Shown: piece by piece, positions 42,131-50,893 of the stretch
Position numbering within the stretch: position 1 is the stretch's first letter
Layout of the letters: every line of letters starts with the position of its first letter
Assembly (NCBI RefSeq): GCF_030812875.1
Contig: NZ_JAUSTN010000003.1
Coordinates: 1 to 64,000 of the forward strand
Source of the DNA: Peptoniphilus_B koenoeneniae
Lineage (GTDB): Bacteria > Bacillota > Clostridia > Tissierellales > Peptoniphilaceae
Length of the DNA stretch: 64,000 nucleotides
Direction of reading: 5' to 3'
Translations under genes and position numbers: made by a program
Notes under the pieces: model-generated
Seen by the model: only the letters and a program-made list of their open reading frames with translations
Told to the model about the DNA's origin: nothing
The model's database searches: none

Positions 42131-43256
42131 ATTCAAATATCTCTTTTACCTTATCAAAAAAAGTTTTTCTTTCTTTTGTAATTTCTTTTCCTTCGTGTAA
42201 TCTTAATTTTTCAAGAATTTCTCTTTCTTCATCGGAAATTTTTCGAGGAACGTGAATGTCTACTCTAAAGTATAAATCTCCCTTAGCTTCTCTTTTTATA
42301 AATGGAACTCCTTCTCCTTTTATTTTAAAAGTTGTCCCAGAGCTTGTTCCTGCAGGAATATCATAATCTACAATTGATGTTAGAGTCGGAACTTTTATTT
42401 TTCCTCCTAAAACTGCATCTGAATAGGTTATTGGAAGTTCTATATAAATATTATTTCCGCTTCTTTTAAAGATTTTATCTTCCTTAACATTTACATATAC
42501 ATAAAGGTCTCCCTTTTCTCCTCCATTGTCTCCTGCATTTCCTTCACCTTTTAAAGAAATGACCATTTTATCGTCAATGCCCTTAGGGATTTTAACATTA
42601 ATTTTTTTTGTTACAACTTTTTTGCCTATTCCCTTACATTCTTTACAGGGATCTTCAATTATTTCTCCTGTGCCCTTGCATTTGTCACAAGGCTCTACTT
42701 GCATGAATCTTCCGAAAGCTGATTGTCTTACGGTTTTCATTTTTCCGGTTCCCTTACATTTATCACAGGTTTTTTTCTCTGTGCCCGGTTCTGCTCCTTC
42801 TCCATGACAATGTTCACAGGTTTCGCTTCTTTTTATATTTATTTCTCGCTCTGTTCCGAAAACTGCTTCTTTAAATTCTATTGTTATATCAGCCCTTATA
42901 TCAGATCCTCTAACAGGCCTCTTCCTGAAGTCCTCATAGGACGTATCATAGCCGGAAGAAAATCCGCCACCAAATATGTCAAATAAGTCTCCAAAGATGT
43001 CTGAGAAGCCTCCAAAGCCTCCCTGGCCCATGTTCCCTTTAAGACCTTCTTCGCCATAAGTATCATATATTTGTCTTTTGTTGTCATCTGACAAAACTTC
43101 ATAGGCAAGATTTATTTCTTTAAAGTGTTCTTGAGCTTCTTTGTCATCTGGATTTAAGTCCGGATGATATTTTTTTGCAAGTTTTCTATAAGAGGATTTT
43201 ATTTCTTCTTGAGAGGATGATCTTTCAATTTCCAAAATTTCATAAAAGTCTCTCAA
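42129..43256 (-). CDS. dnaJ: Chaperone DnaJ (Hsp40)
   Basis: The 375-aa co-chaperone stimulates DnaK. It has a J domain (RDFYEILEIERSSSQEEIKSSYRKL, HPD motif in YHPDLNPDD), a Gly/Phe-rich region (GNMGQGGFGGFSDIFGDLF), four CxxCxGxG zinc repeats (CEHCHGEG, CDKCKGTG, CDKCKGTG, CKECKGIG), and the C-terminal substrate domains. I place the start at TTG 43256, giving LRDFYEIL, because GGTGGTGAAAA precedes it; an in-frame TTG at 43274 lacks a site. It follows dnaK after a hairpin terminator. Confidence 0.96.
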   Translation of the reverse strand: MRDFYEILEIERSSSQEEIKSSYRKLAKKYHPDLNPDDKEAQEHFKEINLAYEVLSDDNKRQIYDTYGEEGLKGNMGQGGFGGFSDIFGDLFDIFGGGFSSGYDTSYEDFRKRPVRGSDIRADITIEFKEAVFGTEREINIKRSETCEHCHGEGAEPGTEKKTCDKCKGTGKMKTVRQSAFGRFMQVEPCDKCKGTGEIIEDPCKECKGIGKKVVTKKINVKIPKGIDDKMVISLKGEGNAGDNGGEKGDLYVYVNVKEDKIFKRSGNNIYIELPITYSDAVLGGKIKVPTLTSIVDYDIPAGTSSGTTFKIKGEGVPFIKREAKGDLYFRVDIHVPRKISDEEREILEKLRLHEGKEITKERKTFFDKVKEIFE

Positions 43257-43318
43257 ATTTTCACCACCAATCAAAGGAATATTTTATACTAAATAAAAAA
43301 TTTTTAAAAGTAAAAAAA

Positions 43319-43348
43319 TAAAGTGGCTTTAAGCCAAAGCCACTTTTA
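43319..43348 (-). terminator. Terminator/attenuator between dnaK and dnaJ
   Basis: AAAGTGGCTTT and AAAGCCACTTT pair around GGCTT on the minus strand, with a short T-rich tail. It would reduce dnaJ relative to dnaK. Confidence 0.75.
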
Positions 43349-43354
43349 TTTATT

Positions 43355-45196
43355 TTATTTGTTTTCTTTGTTGTCATCTTCATCTACAACTTCGTAATCA
43401 GCATCTACAACATCATCTTCTGCTGTTGACTTGCCTTCTCCTGCACCGCCTTGTTGTGCTTGAGCTTCTTTATAAAGTTGTTCTGATATAGCATAGAAAG
43501 CTTTTGTTAAATTTTCGGTCTTGTTCTTTATTTCTTCAACATTTTCAGAATCTTTTACTTCTTTAAGTTCTGAAATTGCCTTTTCTATTTTTTCTTTATC
43601 TTCTGCCTTGATTTTACCTTCCACTTCTTTAAGAGTGTTTTCTGATTGATAAATCATTGAATCTGCATTGTTACGAGCTTCTATTAAGTCTTTTTTCTTC
43701 TTGTCTTCTTCTTCATACATTTCAGCTTCTTTTACTTTTTTATCAATTTCTTCTTCACTCATATTAGTTGAAGATGTGATTGTTATGTGTTGTTCTTTTC
43801 CTGTTCCCAAATCTTTAGCAGATACATTTACAATTCCATTGGCATCAATATCAAAAGTTACTTCTATTTGAGGGATTCCCCTTCTTGCCGGTGCAATTCC
43901 ATCAAGTTGGAATCTTCCAAGAGTAATATTGTCTTGAGCCATTTGTCTTTCACCTTGAAGAACGTGAATATCTACTGATGTTTGATTGTCTGCTGCTGTT
44001 GTAAAGATTTGTGATTTCTTAGTTGGAATTGTAGTATTTCTTTCAATAAGTCTTGTTGTTACATTACCCATTGTTTCAATTCCAAGAGATAGAGGTGTTA
44101 CATCAAGAAGTAGTAAATCTTTTACATCTCCTGATAATACTCCACCTTGAATTGCAGCACCTAAAGCTACACATTCATCTGGATTAATATCTTTTTGAGG
44201 TTCCTTGTTTATTAATTTTTTAATGCAAGCTTGAACTGCTGGTACTCTTGTTGAACCACCTACTAATAAAACTTTATCAATGTCACTTGCACTCATTCCT
44301 GCATCTTTTAATGCGTCAAGAACAGGTCCTTCAGTTTTCTTTACAAGATCTGCAATTAAATCTTCAAATTTTGCTCTTGTAATATCCATGTTCAAGTGAA
44401 GAGGTCCTGATGCATTAGCTGTAATAAAGGGTAGATTTACATTTGTTGACATTGTAGAAGAAAGTTCCTTCTTTGCTTTTTCAGCTGCTTCTTTTAATCT
44501 TTGAAGACTCATTTTATCATTCTTTAAGTCAACGCCGTTTTCTTTTTTAAATTCTTCTGCAAGATAATCTATAAGTCTGTTGTCAAAGTCATCTCCACCT
44601 AATCTGTTGTTACCACGAGTGGCATGAACTTCAAAAACTCCGTCTGAAAGTTCAAGGATGGAAACATCAAAAGTACCTCCACCTAAGTCGTATACCATAA
44701 CAGTTTCAGAGTCTTTATTTTTATCTTCTCCATAAGCAAGTGCTGCTGCTGTAGGTTCGTTAACAATTCTCTTAACGTTTAAACCTGCAATTTTTCCTGC
44801 ATCCTTAGTTGCTTGTCTTTGAGCATCTGTGAAATATGCAGGAACTGTAATTACTGCATCTGTAATTTTTTCTCCCAAGTAAGATTCTGCATCTGATTTT
44901 AATTTTTGAAGAATCATTGCTGAAATTTCTTGGGGTGTATATTTTTTGCCATCAATATTCACTGAATAATCGTGGCCCATTTCTCTTTTTATTGATTGAA
45001 CAGTTCTTTCTGGATTTGTAATAGCTTGACGTTTTGCAGTTTCACCTACAAGTCTTTCTCCGTCTTTTGTAAAAGCTACTACAGATGGTGTAGTTCTGTT
45101 TCCTTCAATATTTGGAATAATAATAGCGTCCCCGCCTTCCATAACTGCAACTGCAGAGTTTGTTGTTCCTAAGTCAATACCAATAATTTTAGACAT
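43355..45196 (-). CDS. dnaK: Chaperone DnaK (Hsp70)
   Basis: The 613-aa Hsp70 has the ATPase motifs GIDLGTTNSAVAVMEGG, VYDLGGGTFDVSILEL and LVGGSTRVPAVQ, the linker DLLLLDVTPLSLGIET, a substrate-binding beta domain with QVFTT-like SQIFTTAADNQTSVDIHV, and a helical lid. The C-terminus is Gln/Ala-rich then acidic (EDDVVDADYEVVDEDD), as in Gram-positive DnaK. AGGAGG precedes the ATG. It is the third gene after hrcA and grpE. Confidence 0.98.
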   Translation of the reverse strand: MSKIIGIDLGTTNSAVAVMEGGDAIIIPNIEGNRTTPSVVAFTKDGERLVGETAKRQAITNPERTVQSIKREMGHDYSVNIDGKKYTPQEISAMILQKLKSDAESYLGEKITDAVITVPAYFTDAQRQATKDAGKIAGLNVKRIVNEPTAAALAYGEDKNKDSETVMVYDLGGGTFDVSILELSDGVFEVHATRGNNRLGGDDFDNRLIDYLAEEFKKENGVDLKNDKMSLQRLKEAAEKAKKELSSTMSTNVNLPFITANASGPLHLNMDITRAKFEDLIADLVKKTEGPVLDALKDAGMSASDIDKVLLVGGSTRVPAVQACIKKLINKEPQKDINPDECVALGAAIQGGVLSGDVKDLLLLDVTPLSLGIETMGNVTTRLIERNTTIPTKKSQIFTTAADNQTSVDIHVLQGERQMAQDNITLGRFQLDGIAPARRGIPQIEVTFDIDANGIVNVSAKDLGTGKEQHITITSSTNMSEEEIDKKVKEAEMYEEEDKKKKDLIEARNNADSMIYQSENTLKEVEGKIKAEDKEKIEKAISELKEVKDSENVEEIKNKTENLTKAFYAISEQLYKEAQAQQGGAGEGKSTAEDDVVDADYEVVDEDDNKENK

Positions 45197-45209
45197 ATTA
45201 ATTTACCTC

Positions 45210-45815
45210 CTATTTTGAAACCTTAACCATTGAAGGTCTCAATACTTTATTTCCAATCATATAACCTTTTTGAAGAACCTCAGTTACTATACCTGGTTCA
45301 CAATCTTCTCTCTCATCCATGATTACAGCATGGTGAAAGTTGGGATCAAAAGGTTTGTTTAATGCTTCTATTTCAACTATATCGTGCTTTTTAAGAGTAT
45401 CTATAAGTTGTCCTTCAATAAGAACAATCCCTTCATAAAAAGCATCTTTATCATCACAAGCTTCAATAGCTCTTTCAAAAGTGTCAAGAACCGGCAAAAG
45501 ATCATTTGCAAGTTTTTGAACACCTAAATTTAGATACTCGGCTTTTTCATTATTAGCCCTTCTTTTAAAATTTTGAAAATCCGCTTGAAGTCTTATGTGC
45601 CTGTCTTTTAATTCATCCAACTGTTTTTGAAGAGGATCTTCTGCTTTTTCTTCCTCTTTTTCTAAATAGTTGGAATCTCTTTCCGGCTCAAGTATTTCTA
45701 CTTCCGGCTTATTTTCTTCTAAGTCCGATATTTCATCATTTTTTATATCTTGACTTTTATCTTTAACTTCTTCTTCAAATTCACTTTCATTTTTTTCATA
45801 AATATCACGATTCAA
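45210..45815 (-). CDS. grpE: Nucleotide exchange factor GrpE
   Basis: The 201-aa protein releases ADP from DnaK. A long acidic N-terminal segment (about 1-60, rich in Glu, Asp and Lys) precedes the coiled coil (KQLDELKDRHIRLQADFQNFKRRANNEKAEY) and the C-terminal beta domain ending VTEVLQKGYMIGNKVLRPSMVKVS. It starts with TTG, with GAGGTGA upstream. It lies 13 bases after hrcA. Confidence 0.97.
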   Translation of the reverse strand: MNRDIYEKNESEFEEEVKDKSQDIKNDEISDLEENKPEVEILEPERDSNYLEKEEEKAEDPLQKQLDELKDRHIRLQADFQNFKRRANNEKAEYLNLGVQKLANDLLPVLDTFERAIEACDDKDAFYEGIVLIEGQLIDTLKKHDIVEIEALNKPFDPNFHHAVIMDEREDCEPGIVTEVLQKGYMIGNKVLRPSMVKVSK

Positions 45816-45828
45816 AATATCACCTCAC

Positions 45829-46845
45829 TTATAAAACTCTCATAATAATATCACTTAGAATATTTCTAAATAACGCAACTGAATCCAACAAATTTTGATA
45901 ATCCATTCGCATAGGACCTAAAATTCCTATTTGTCCATACTTTGACGGAACGTTAAGACCTGCTCTCACAATGGACATGTCTTTTAAAAGATCACTGTCA
46001 TTTTCATCTCCTATGGATACATCTATGTTGGAATCTTCCATTGAGGAAAGTGCTTCAATAAATAAACTTCTATTTTCAAGTAAAGTCATAAAATTTTTTG
46101 CACCGGTAATGTCTTTAAAATCCAAAAAGTTTAAGACATTTCCCAATCCGTCATAATAGATATCCACTGATTTTATGTGAGAATTAAAAGTGCTTGCACG
46201 TTTTATCACATCATAGATAAAATCTTTGTGTTTTAAAAGTTCTCCTGTCACAGTAACTTTCATCTCTTCAATTTCATTAAATTCAATTTGTGTAAGCTCA
46301 GAGTTTAGATAAGCCTTTATCATATTAAGTTCGCTATTTTTTATTGGAAATTTTAAACTTATAATATCTTTTTCCACAACTCCCCTATTTCCTATAAGAA
46401 GAATGAGGACTAAAGTTTCATCCAACTTCAAAAGCTCAATGTGATTAATTTTTGTATCTCTTTTTTTTGGAGTGATTATAAAGGAAACGCAATTTGTATA
46501 ATTGGCAAGTTCCTTTACAGTATTTTTATAAATATCCTCAATGCCCGTGGCATCTGACAAAATTCTGTCTTTAAGTCTATTGTTTAAAAAATCATTTCCA
46601 TTAAAAATTTGAAGAATTTCATCAACATAAAATCTATAAGCCTTAGTAGACGGTACCCTACCTGCTGAAGTGTGTGGTTTGTTTAAATAACCTAAGTCTT
46701 CAAGGTCTGCCATTTCATTTCTAATTGTTGCAGAACTTATACCAAGTCCTGACTCTTTTGAAATGGTTCTGGATCCTACAGGCACAGCGGACTTAATATA
46801 GGATTTTATAATTGTATTTAAAATTTCAATTTTTCTTTCATCCAT
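45829..46845 (-). CDS. hrcA: Heat-inducible transcription repressor HrcA
   Basis: The 338-aa repressor binds CIRCE and blocks its own operon. An N-terminal winged helix (KIEILNTIIKSYIKSAVPVGSRTISKE, ISSATIRNEMADLEDLGYL, HTSAGRVPSTKAYRFYVD) is followed by the regulatory domain and the conserved C-terminal IGILGPMRMDY. GroEL normally keeps HrcA active; no groEL is in the window. Two CIRCE elements lie directly upstream, one after the -10, one over the -35. Confidence 0.97.
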   Translation of the reverse strand: MDERKIEILNTIIKSYIKSAVPVGSRTISKESGLGISSATIRNEMADLEDLGYLNKPHTSAGRVPSTKAYRFYVDEILQIFNGNDFLNNRLKDRILSDATGIEDIYKNTVKELANYTNCVSFIITPKKRDTKINHIELLKLDETLVLILLIGNRGVVEKDIISLKFPIKNSELNMIKAYLNSELTQIEFNEIEEMKVTVTGELLKHKDFIYDVIKRASTFNSHIKSVDIYYDGLGNVLNFLDFKDITGAKNFMTLLENRSLFIEALSSMEDSNIDVSIGDENDSDLLKDMSIVRAGLNVPSKYGQIGILGPMRMDYQNLLDSVALFRNILSDIIMRVL

Positions 46846-46864
46846 ATAAATCCTCCACCTATTC

Positions 46865-46891
46865 TTAGCACTTATTCAGTGCGAGTGCTAA
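46865..46891. promoter_or_regulatory. CIRCE operator 1 (downstream of -10)
   Basis: TTAGCACTT, nine bases, then GAGTGCTAA: a near-perfect CIRCE. It lies between the -10 and the hrcA ATG, so bound HrcA would block transcription start. Confidence 0.95.
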
Positions 46892-46902
46892 AGCTTATCT
46901 AT

Positions 46903-46931
46903 ATAATATACAAAGTGTTAGCACTTGTCAA
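46903..46931 (-). promoter_or_regulatory. Promoter of hrcA-grpE-dnaK
   Basis: TTGACA (46931-46926) and TATTAT (46908-46903) on the minus strand are 17 bases apart. The -35 lies inside CIRCE operator 2. Confidence 0.9.
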
Positions 46932-46944
46932 GATTAAGTGCTAA
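46918..46944. promoter_or_regulatory. CIRCE operator 2 (over the -35)
   Basis: TTAGCACTT, nine bases, then AAGTGCTAA. Its spacer contains the TTGACA -35 box on the minus strand. Together with operator 1 it brackets the promoter. Confidence 0.95.
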
Positions 46945-47023
46945 TTTTTTAAAAATTTTTTAAGTTTTTACATCTATATGTTAAAATTAAAGTTACTAAA
47001 ATTAGTCTTTAAGGAGAATTTTA

Positions 47024-47590
47024 ATGTCAAAAGAAAATTTATCTATAATTAAAACTATAATAATTGCAATAGTAATTGGTCTTTTAATAAGAAATTTTGT
47101 TTTTACTATTGCATCTGTAAATGGAAAATCCATGTATCCCACTTTGAGTCATGGAGACAAATTATTTTGTTTGTCCTATAAAAAATACGGGCAAGTAAAA
47201 AGAGGAGATATAGTTGTAGTAAGCCCACCTATAAAGGGAGAAAGAAGAAAGTTTATAAAAAGAGTTGTAGGCCTTCCTGGAGAAACTATAAAATTTGAAG
47301 GAGGTCAAGTTTATATAGATGGAAAGCTAATAGAAGAATCTTATATAGGAGATGCTATAACCGATCCTCTTACAAGCTACCCTTCTTTGGTGGAAGGTTT
47401 TGTAAAATCTGATGAGTATAAGTTAAAGGATGACCAATATTTTATAATGGGTGACAATAGAGAAAATTCAGAGGATTCAAGAGAATTCGGCCCAATTACA
47501 AAAAAGAACATAAAAAGTATTGTTGCTTTTAGAATACTTCCCTTTAAACAAAGAGGGAAAATAAACTCTGAATATAAATTAGGAGATTAA
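47024..47590 (+). CDS. lepB: Signal peptidase I
   Basis: The 188-aa membrane protease removes signal peptides from secreted proteins. One N-terminal transmembrane helix (about 8-28) is followed by box B SVNGKSMYPTL with the nucleophile Ser36, box D/KR region KFIKRVVGLPGE with general-base Lys79, and GDNRENSEDSREFGP. Single-helix size fits Gram-positive SipS types. It stops directly before the lepA ATG with no gap. Confidence 0.95.
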   Translation: MSKENLSIIKTIIIAIVIGLLIRNFVFTIASVNGKSMYPTLSHGDKLFCLSYKKYGQVKRGDIVVVSPPIKGERRKFIKRVVGLPGETIKFEGGQVYIDGKLIEESYIGDAITDPLTSYPSLVEGFVKSDEYKLKDDQYFIMGDNRENSEDSREFGPITKKNIKSIVAFRILPFKQRGKINSEYKLGD

Positions 47591-49396
47591 ATGGACAGAC
47601 AAAAAAGAATTAGAAATTTTTCAATAATTGCACATATTGACCACGGTAAAAGCACTCTTGCAGACAGATTAATAGAAAAAACTGGAATGCTTACAAAAAG
47701 AGAGATGAACAATCAGGTTTTAGATTCCATGGATCTGGAAAAAGAAAGAGGAATCACAATAAAACTTAAGGCTGTTCGTCTTGTTTACACTGATAAAAAT
47801 GGTGAAGAGTATCTTTTTAATTTAATAGATACTCCCGGTCATGTTGACTTTAATTATGAAGTCTCAAGGTCTCTTGCAGCTTGTGAAGGGGCTCTTGTTG
47901 TGGTGGATGCTACCCAAGGTGTGGAAGCTCAAACTCTTGCCAATGTCTATCTTGCCATTGATCAGGACCTGGAACTTGTTCCTATAATAAATAAAATAGA
48001 TCTGCCCAGTGCAAGACCAGATGAAGTAAAAAAAGAAATTGAAGATATAATTGGAATTGATACGGAAAATGCTCCTTTAATATCTGCCAAAACAGGACTT
48101 AATATTCAGGATGTAATTGACAGTATTATTTCGCATATACCTGCACCATCAGGAGATGAAAATGCACCCCTTAAAGCCCTTATATTTGATTCCTATTACG
48201 ATTCTTACAGGGGGGTTATATGCTATGTAAGAGTGAAAGACGGAATTGTAAAACCCGGAGACACCATTGAGATGATGTCTACAAAAAATACCTTTGAAGT
48301 TGTTGAGGTAGGTATAACGGCAAATGGGCTTATAAGTCTTGATAAATTAAGTGCCGGTGATGTAGGTTATATAACTGCATCAATAAAAAATGTAAAGGAT
48401 GCAAGAGTGGGGGATACTATAACAAATCCTATAAATCCTACAAAGGAACCCTTCCCCGGTTATAAAAAGGTCGTTCCTATGGTCTTTTGCGGAATTTATC
48501 CTGGCGAGGGAGAAAATTATCAGGAATTAAGAGAAGCTCTTGAGAAATTACAGGTAAACGATGCTGCCCTTTCTTTTGAAGCTGAAACTTCCGTTGCCTT
48601 AGGTTTTGGATTTAGATGCGGATTTTTAGGTCTACTTCATATGGAAATAATTCAAGAAAGACTTGAAAGAGAATTTAATTTAAATTTAGTTACAACAGCT
48701 CCTTCAGTAATTTATAAAATTATGAAAACTGACGGAAATTTAATAGAAATTCAAAATCCTACAAATCTTCCAGATTTAAGTGAAATTTCTTTTATGGAAG
48801 AACCTATTGTAAGGGCTGAAATTATGACTCCCACTGATTATGTCGGTGCCATAATGGATTTATGTCAAAATAGGCGTGGAACTTTTATAGATATGGAATA
48901 TCTTGAAGAAACAAGAGCTTTAATAAGCTATGACCTTCCTTTAAACGAAGTAATCTATGATTTTTTTGATGCTTTAAAATCAAAAACCAGAGGTTATGCA
49001 AGTTACGACTATGAATTAAACGGCTACAAGGAATCTGAACTGGTGAAACTGGATATTTTAATTAACGGAGAGTTAATTGATGCCTTTTCCATGATAGTTC
49101 ACAAGGACAGTGCCTATGCAAGGGGCAGAAAAATTTGCGAAAAATTAAAAGATGTAATACCCAGAAAACAATTTGCAATACCTATTCAAGCGGCTATAGG
49201 TTCAAAGATTATAGCAAGAGAAACTATAAGAGCCCTTAGAAAAGATGTAACGGCAAAATGTTACGGTGGAGATATTTCAAGAAAAAGAAAGCTTTTAGAA
49301 AAACAAAAGGAAGGAAAGAAAAAAATGAGAATGATAGGCTCAGTAGAACTTCCTCAAGAAGCTTTTTTAACAGTTTTAAAATACGACGAAGAATGA
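47591..49396 (+). CDS. lepA: Elongation factor 4 (LepA)
   Basis: The 601-aa GTPase acts on stalled or assembling ribosomes. G domain motifs: AHIDHGKSTLADRL, RGITIK, DTPGHVDF, NKIDLP. The unique LepA C-terminal domain ends with AKCYGGDISRKRKLLEKQKEGKK and VELPQEAFLTVLK. It is coupled to lepB upstream and overlaps hemW by four bases (ATGA) downstream. Confidence 0.98.
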   Translation: MDRQKRIRNFSIIAHIDHGKSTLADRLIEKTGMLTKREMNNQVLDSMDLEKERGITIKLKAVRLVYTDKNGEEYLFNLIDTPGHVDFNYEVSRSLAACEGALVVVDATQGVEAQTLANVYLAIDQDLELVPIINKIDLPSARPDEVKKEIEDIIGIDTENAPLISAKTGLNIQDVIDSIISHIPAPSGDENAPLKALIFDSYYDSYRGVICYVRVKDGIVKPGDTIEMMSTKNTFEVVEVGITANGLISLDKLSAGDVGYITASIKNVKDARVGDTITNPINPTKEPFPGYKKVVPMVFCGIYPGEGENYQELREALEKLQVNDAALSFEAETSVALGFGFRCGFLGLLHMEIIQERLEREFNLNLVTTAPSVIYKIMKTDGNLIEIQNPTNLPDLSEISFMEEPIVRAEIMTPTDYVGAIMDLCQNRRGTFIDMEYLEETRALISYDLPLNEVIYDFFDALKSKTRGYASYDYELNGYKESELVKLDILINGELIDAFSMIVHKDSAYARGRKICEKLKDVIPRKQFAIPIQAAIGSKIIARETIRALRKDVTAKCYGGDISRKRKLLEKQKEGKKKMRMIGSVELPQEAFLTVLKYDEE

Positions 49397-50502
49397 GAGA
49401 AGGCATTTATATCCATATTCCCTATTGCCAAAGAAAATGTAAATACTGTGATTTTTTATCTTTTACAAACTTTGATAATGTGGAAAAATATATAACTTAT
49501 CTTATAAGGGAAATAGAAATTTTTCCTCCCCATGAAATTTCATCAATATTTATAGGCGGTGGCACTCCTTCTGCAATAGATGGAGTTTACATTGAAAAAA
49601 TAATGGCTGCTTTAAAAAAATATATAAAAGATGAAATTGAAATAACAATTGAAGCAAATCCCAATTCATTAACTGAAAAAAAAGTCCTTTCTTATAAAAG
49701 GGCAGGGATAAATAGAATTTCCATGGGTGCTCAAAGTTCCAATGATACAATTTTAAAAACAATAGGAAGACTTCACAAGCGAGAAGATGTTTTTAAAGCT
49801 GTAAAATTAATAAAAAAATACGGTTTTACTAATTTTAATTTGGATTTTATGCTGGATCTTCCTGGACAAACTTTAGAAGATATTAAAAATACCCTTGAAG
49901 ATATAAAAATTTTAAATCCTGAACACATTTCTTATTATTCTTTAATTTTAGAAGATGGAACTCCTTTAAAAAAAGAATATTTAGAGGGAAAAATTAAAAT
50001 TCCTCCCGTAAAAAAAGATAGGCAAATGTACAGGTATCTTGTAAAAAATTTAGAAAAAATCGGCTACAAACAGTATGAAACTTCAAACTTTGCAAAAAAT
50101 TTTCCTTCCTCTCACAATTTATCTTATTGGAAGCTTAAAGACTATATAGGCTATGGTCTTAATGCTCATTCAAACCTTGGTTTAAAAAGATTTTACAACA
50201 CGGGAAATTTTGAAGAATATTTTTCCCTAATAGATCAAAATAAAAAACCCACCCTGGAAGTTGAAAATTTAACAAAAAAAGATAGAATTAACGAATATTT
50301 TATAATGGGCCTTAGGCTTACAGAGGGCATAGACCTTTTAGAAGCTTCAAAAAAATTTGAAATGGATCTTTTTTCCTACTATAAGGAAGCAATAGAAAAT
50401 AATATAAAATATAAAACTTTAATAAAAAAAGAAAATAAAATCTTTCTTACCACCTACGGCAAAGATGTTGCAAACCAAGTAGAACTTGATTTTATGAAAT
50501 AA
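49393..50502 (+). CDS. hemW: Radical SAM heme chaperone HemW-like
   Basis: The 369-aa protein starts REGIYIHIPYCQRKCKYCDF, with the iron-sulfur cysteines C12, C16 and C19, followed by FIGGGTPSAI, GAQSSNDTILKTIGR and the C-terminal HemW/HemN domain. It binds heme or 4Fe-4S/SAM in relatives; the coproporphyrinogen oxidase role is unlikely for this short form. Its usual place after lepA is conserved. In an anaerobe without obvious heme genes here, the client protein is unclear. Confidence 0.9.
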   Translation: MREGIYIHIPYCQRKCKYCDFLSFTNFDNVEKYITYLIREIEIFPPHEISSIFIGGGTPSAIDGVYIEKIMAALKKYIKDEIEITIEANPNSLTEKKVLSYKRAGINRISMGAQSSNDTILKTIGRLHKREDVFKAVKLIKKYGFTNFNLDFMLDLPGQTLEDIKNTLEDIKILNPEHISYYSLILEDGTPLKKEYLEGKIKIPPVKKDRQMYRYLVKNLEKIGYKQYETSNFAKNFPSSHNLSYWKLKDYIGYGLNAHSNLGLKRFYNTGNFEEYFSLIDQNKKPTLEVENLTKKDRINEYFIMGLRLTEGIDLLEASKKFEMDLFSYYKEAIENNIKYKTLIKKENKIFLTTYGKDVANQVELDFMK

Positions 50503-50505
50503 ATC

Positions 50506-50534
50506 TTGCAATGGTAATGTCCGGGTGGTAAAAT
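50506..50534 (+). promoter_or_regulatory. Promoter of rpsT
   Basis: TTGCAA (50506-50511) and TAAAAT (50529-50534) are 17 bases apart, in the gap after hemW. Confidence 0.65.
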
Positions 50535-50571
50535 ATTAAGAGCTTTAAAGAATAATTGGAGGTGAATTTGA

Positions 50572-50838
50572 GTGGCAAATATTAAGTCTGCTATTAAGAG
50601 AATACAAGTTGGTAAGAGAAATACTCTTAAAAATAAAATAAAAAGAACTGAAATAAAAACAGCAATTAAAAAATTTGAATCAACCCTTTCTTTAGGAAAA
50701 GCTGACGATGCAAAGGAATTGCTTAAAGATGTGGACAAGAAACTTAAAAAAGCTTCCGCTAAAAATATTATTCATAAAAACGCAGCTGCAAGAAAAGTTT
50801 CAAGACTTACAAAAAAATTAAACAAATTAGTAAAATAA
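50572..50838 (+). CDS. rpsT: 30S ribosomal protein S20
   Basis: The 88-aa basic helical protein binds 16S rRNA early in assembly. Typical blocks: ANIKSAIKRIQVGKRNTLKNK, KRTEIKTAIKKFE and KKASAKNIIHKNAAARKVSRLTKKLNKLV. Translation starts at GTG with GGAGGTGA upstream. It is followed by a strong terminator. Confidence 0.97.
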   Translation: MANIKSAIKRIQVGKRNTLKNKIKRTEIKTAIKKFESTLSLGKADDAKELLKDVDKKLKKASAKNIIHKNAAARKVSRLTKKLNKLVK

Positions 50839-50850
50839 AATTTTAAATTT

Positions 50851-50887
50851 TAAAATAGCTTGGACCTGTTCCAAGCTATTTTTTTAA
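50851..50887 (+). terminator. Terminator after rpsT
   Basis: AATAGCTTGG pairs with CCAAGCTATT around ACCTGTT, followed by seven T residues. Confidence 0.9.
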
Positions 50888-50893
50888 TTAATT

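Noticed and set aside
43355..45196. Frames antisense to dnaK and dnaJ
   Set aside because: Short frames with no ribosome site; they mirror conserved codons of the real genes.
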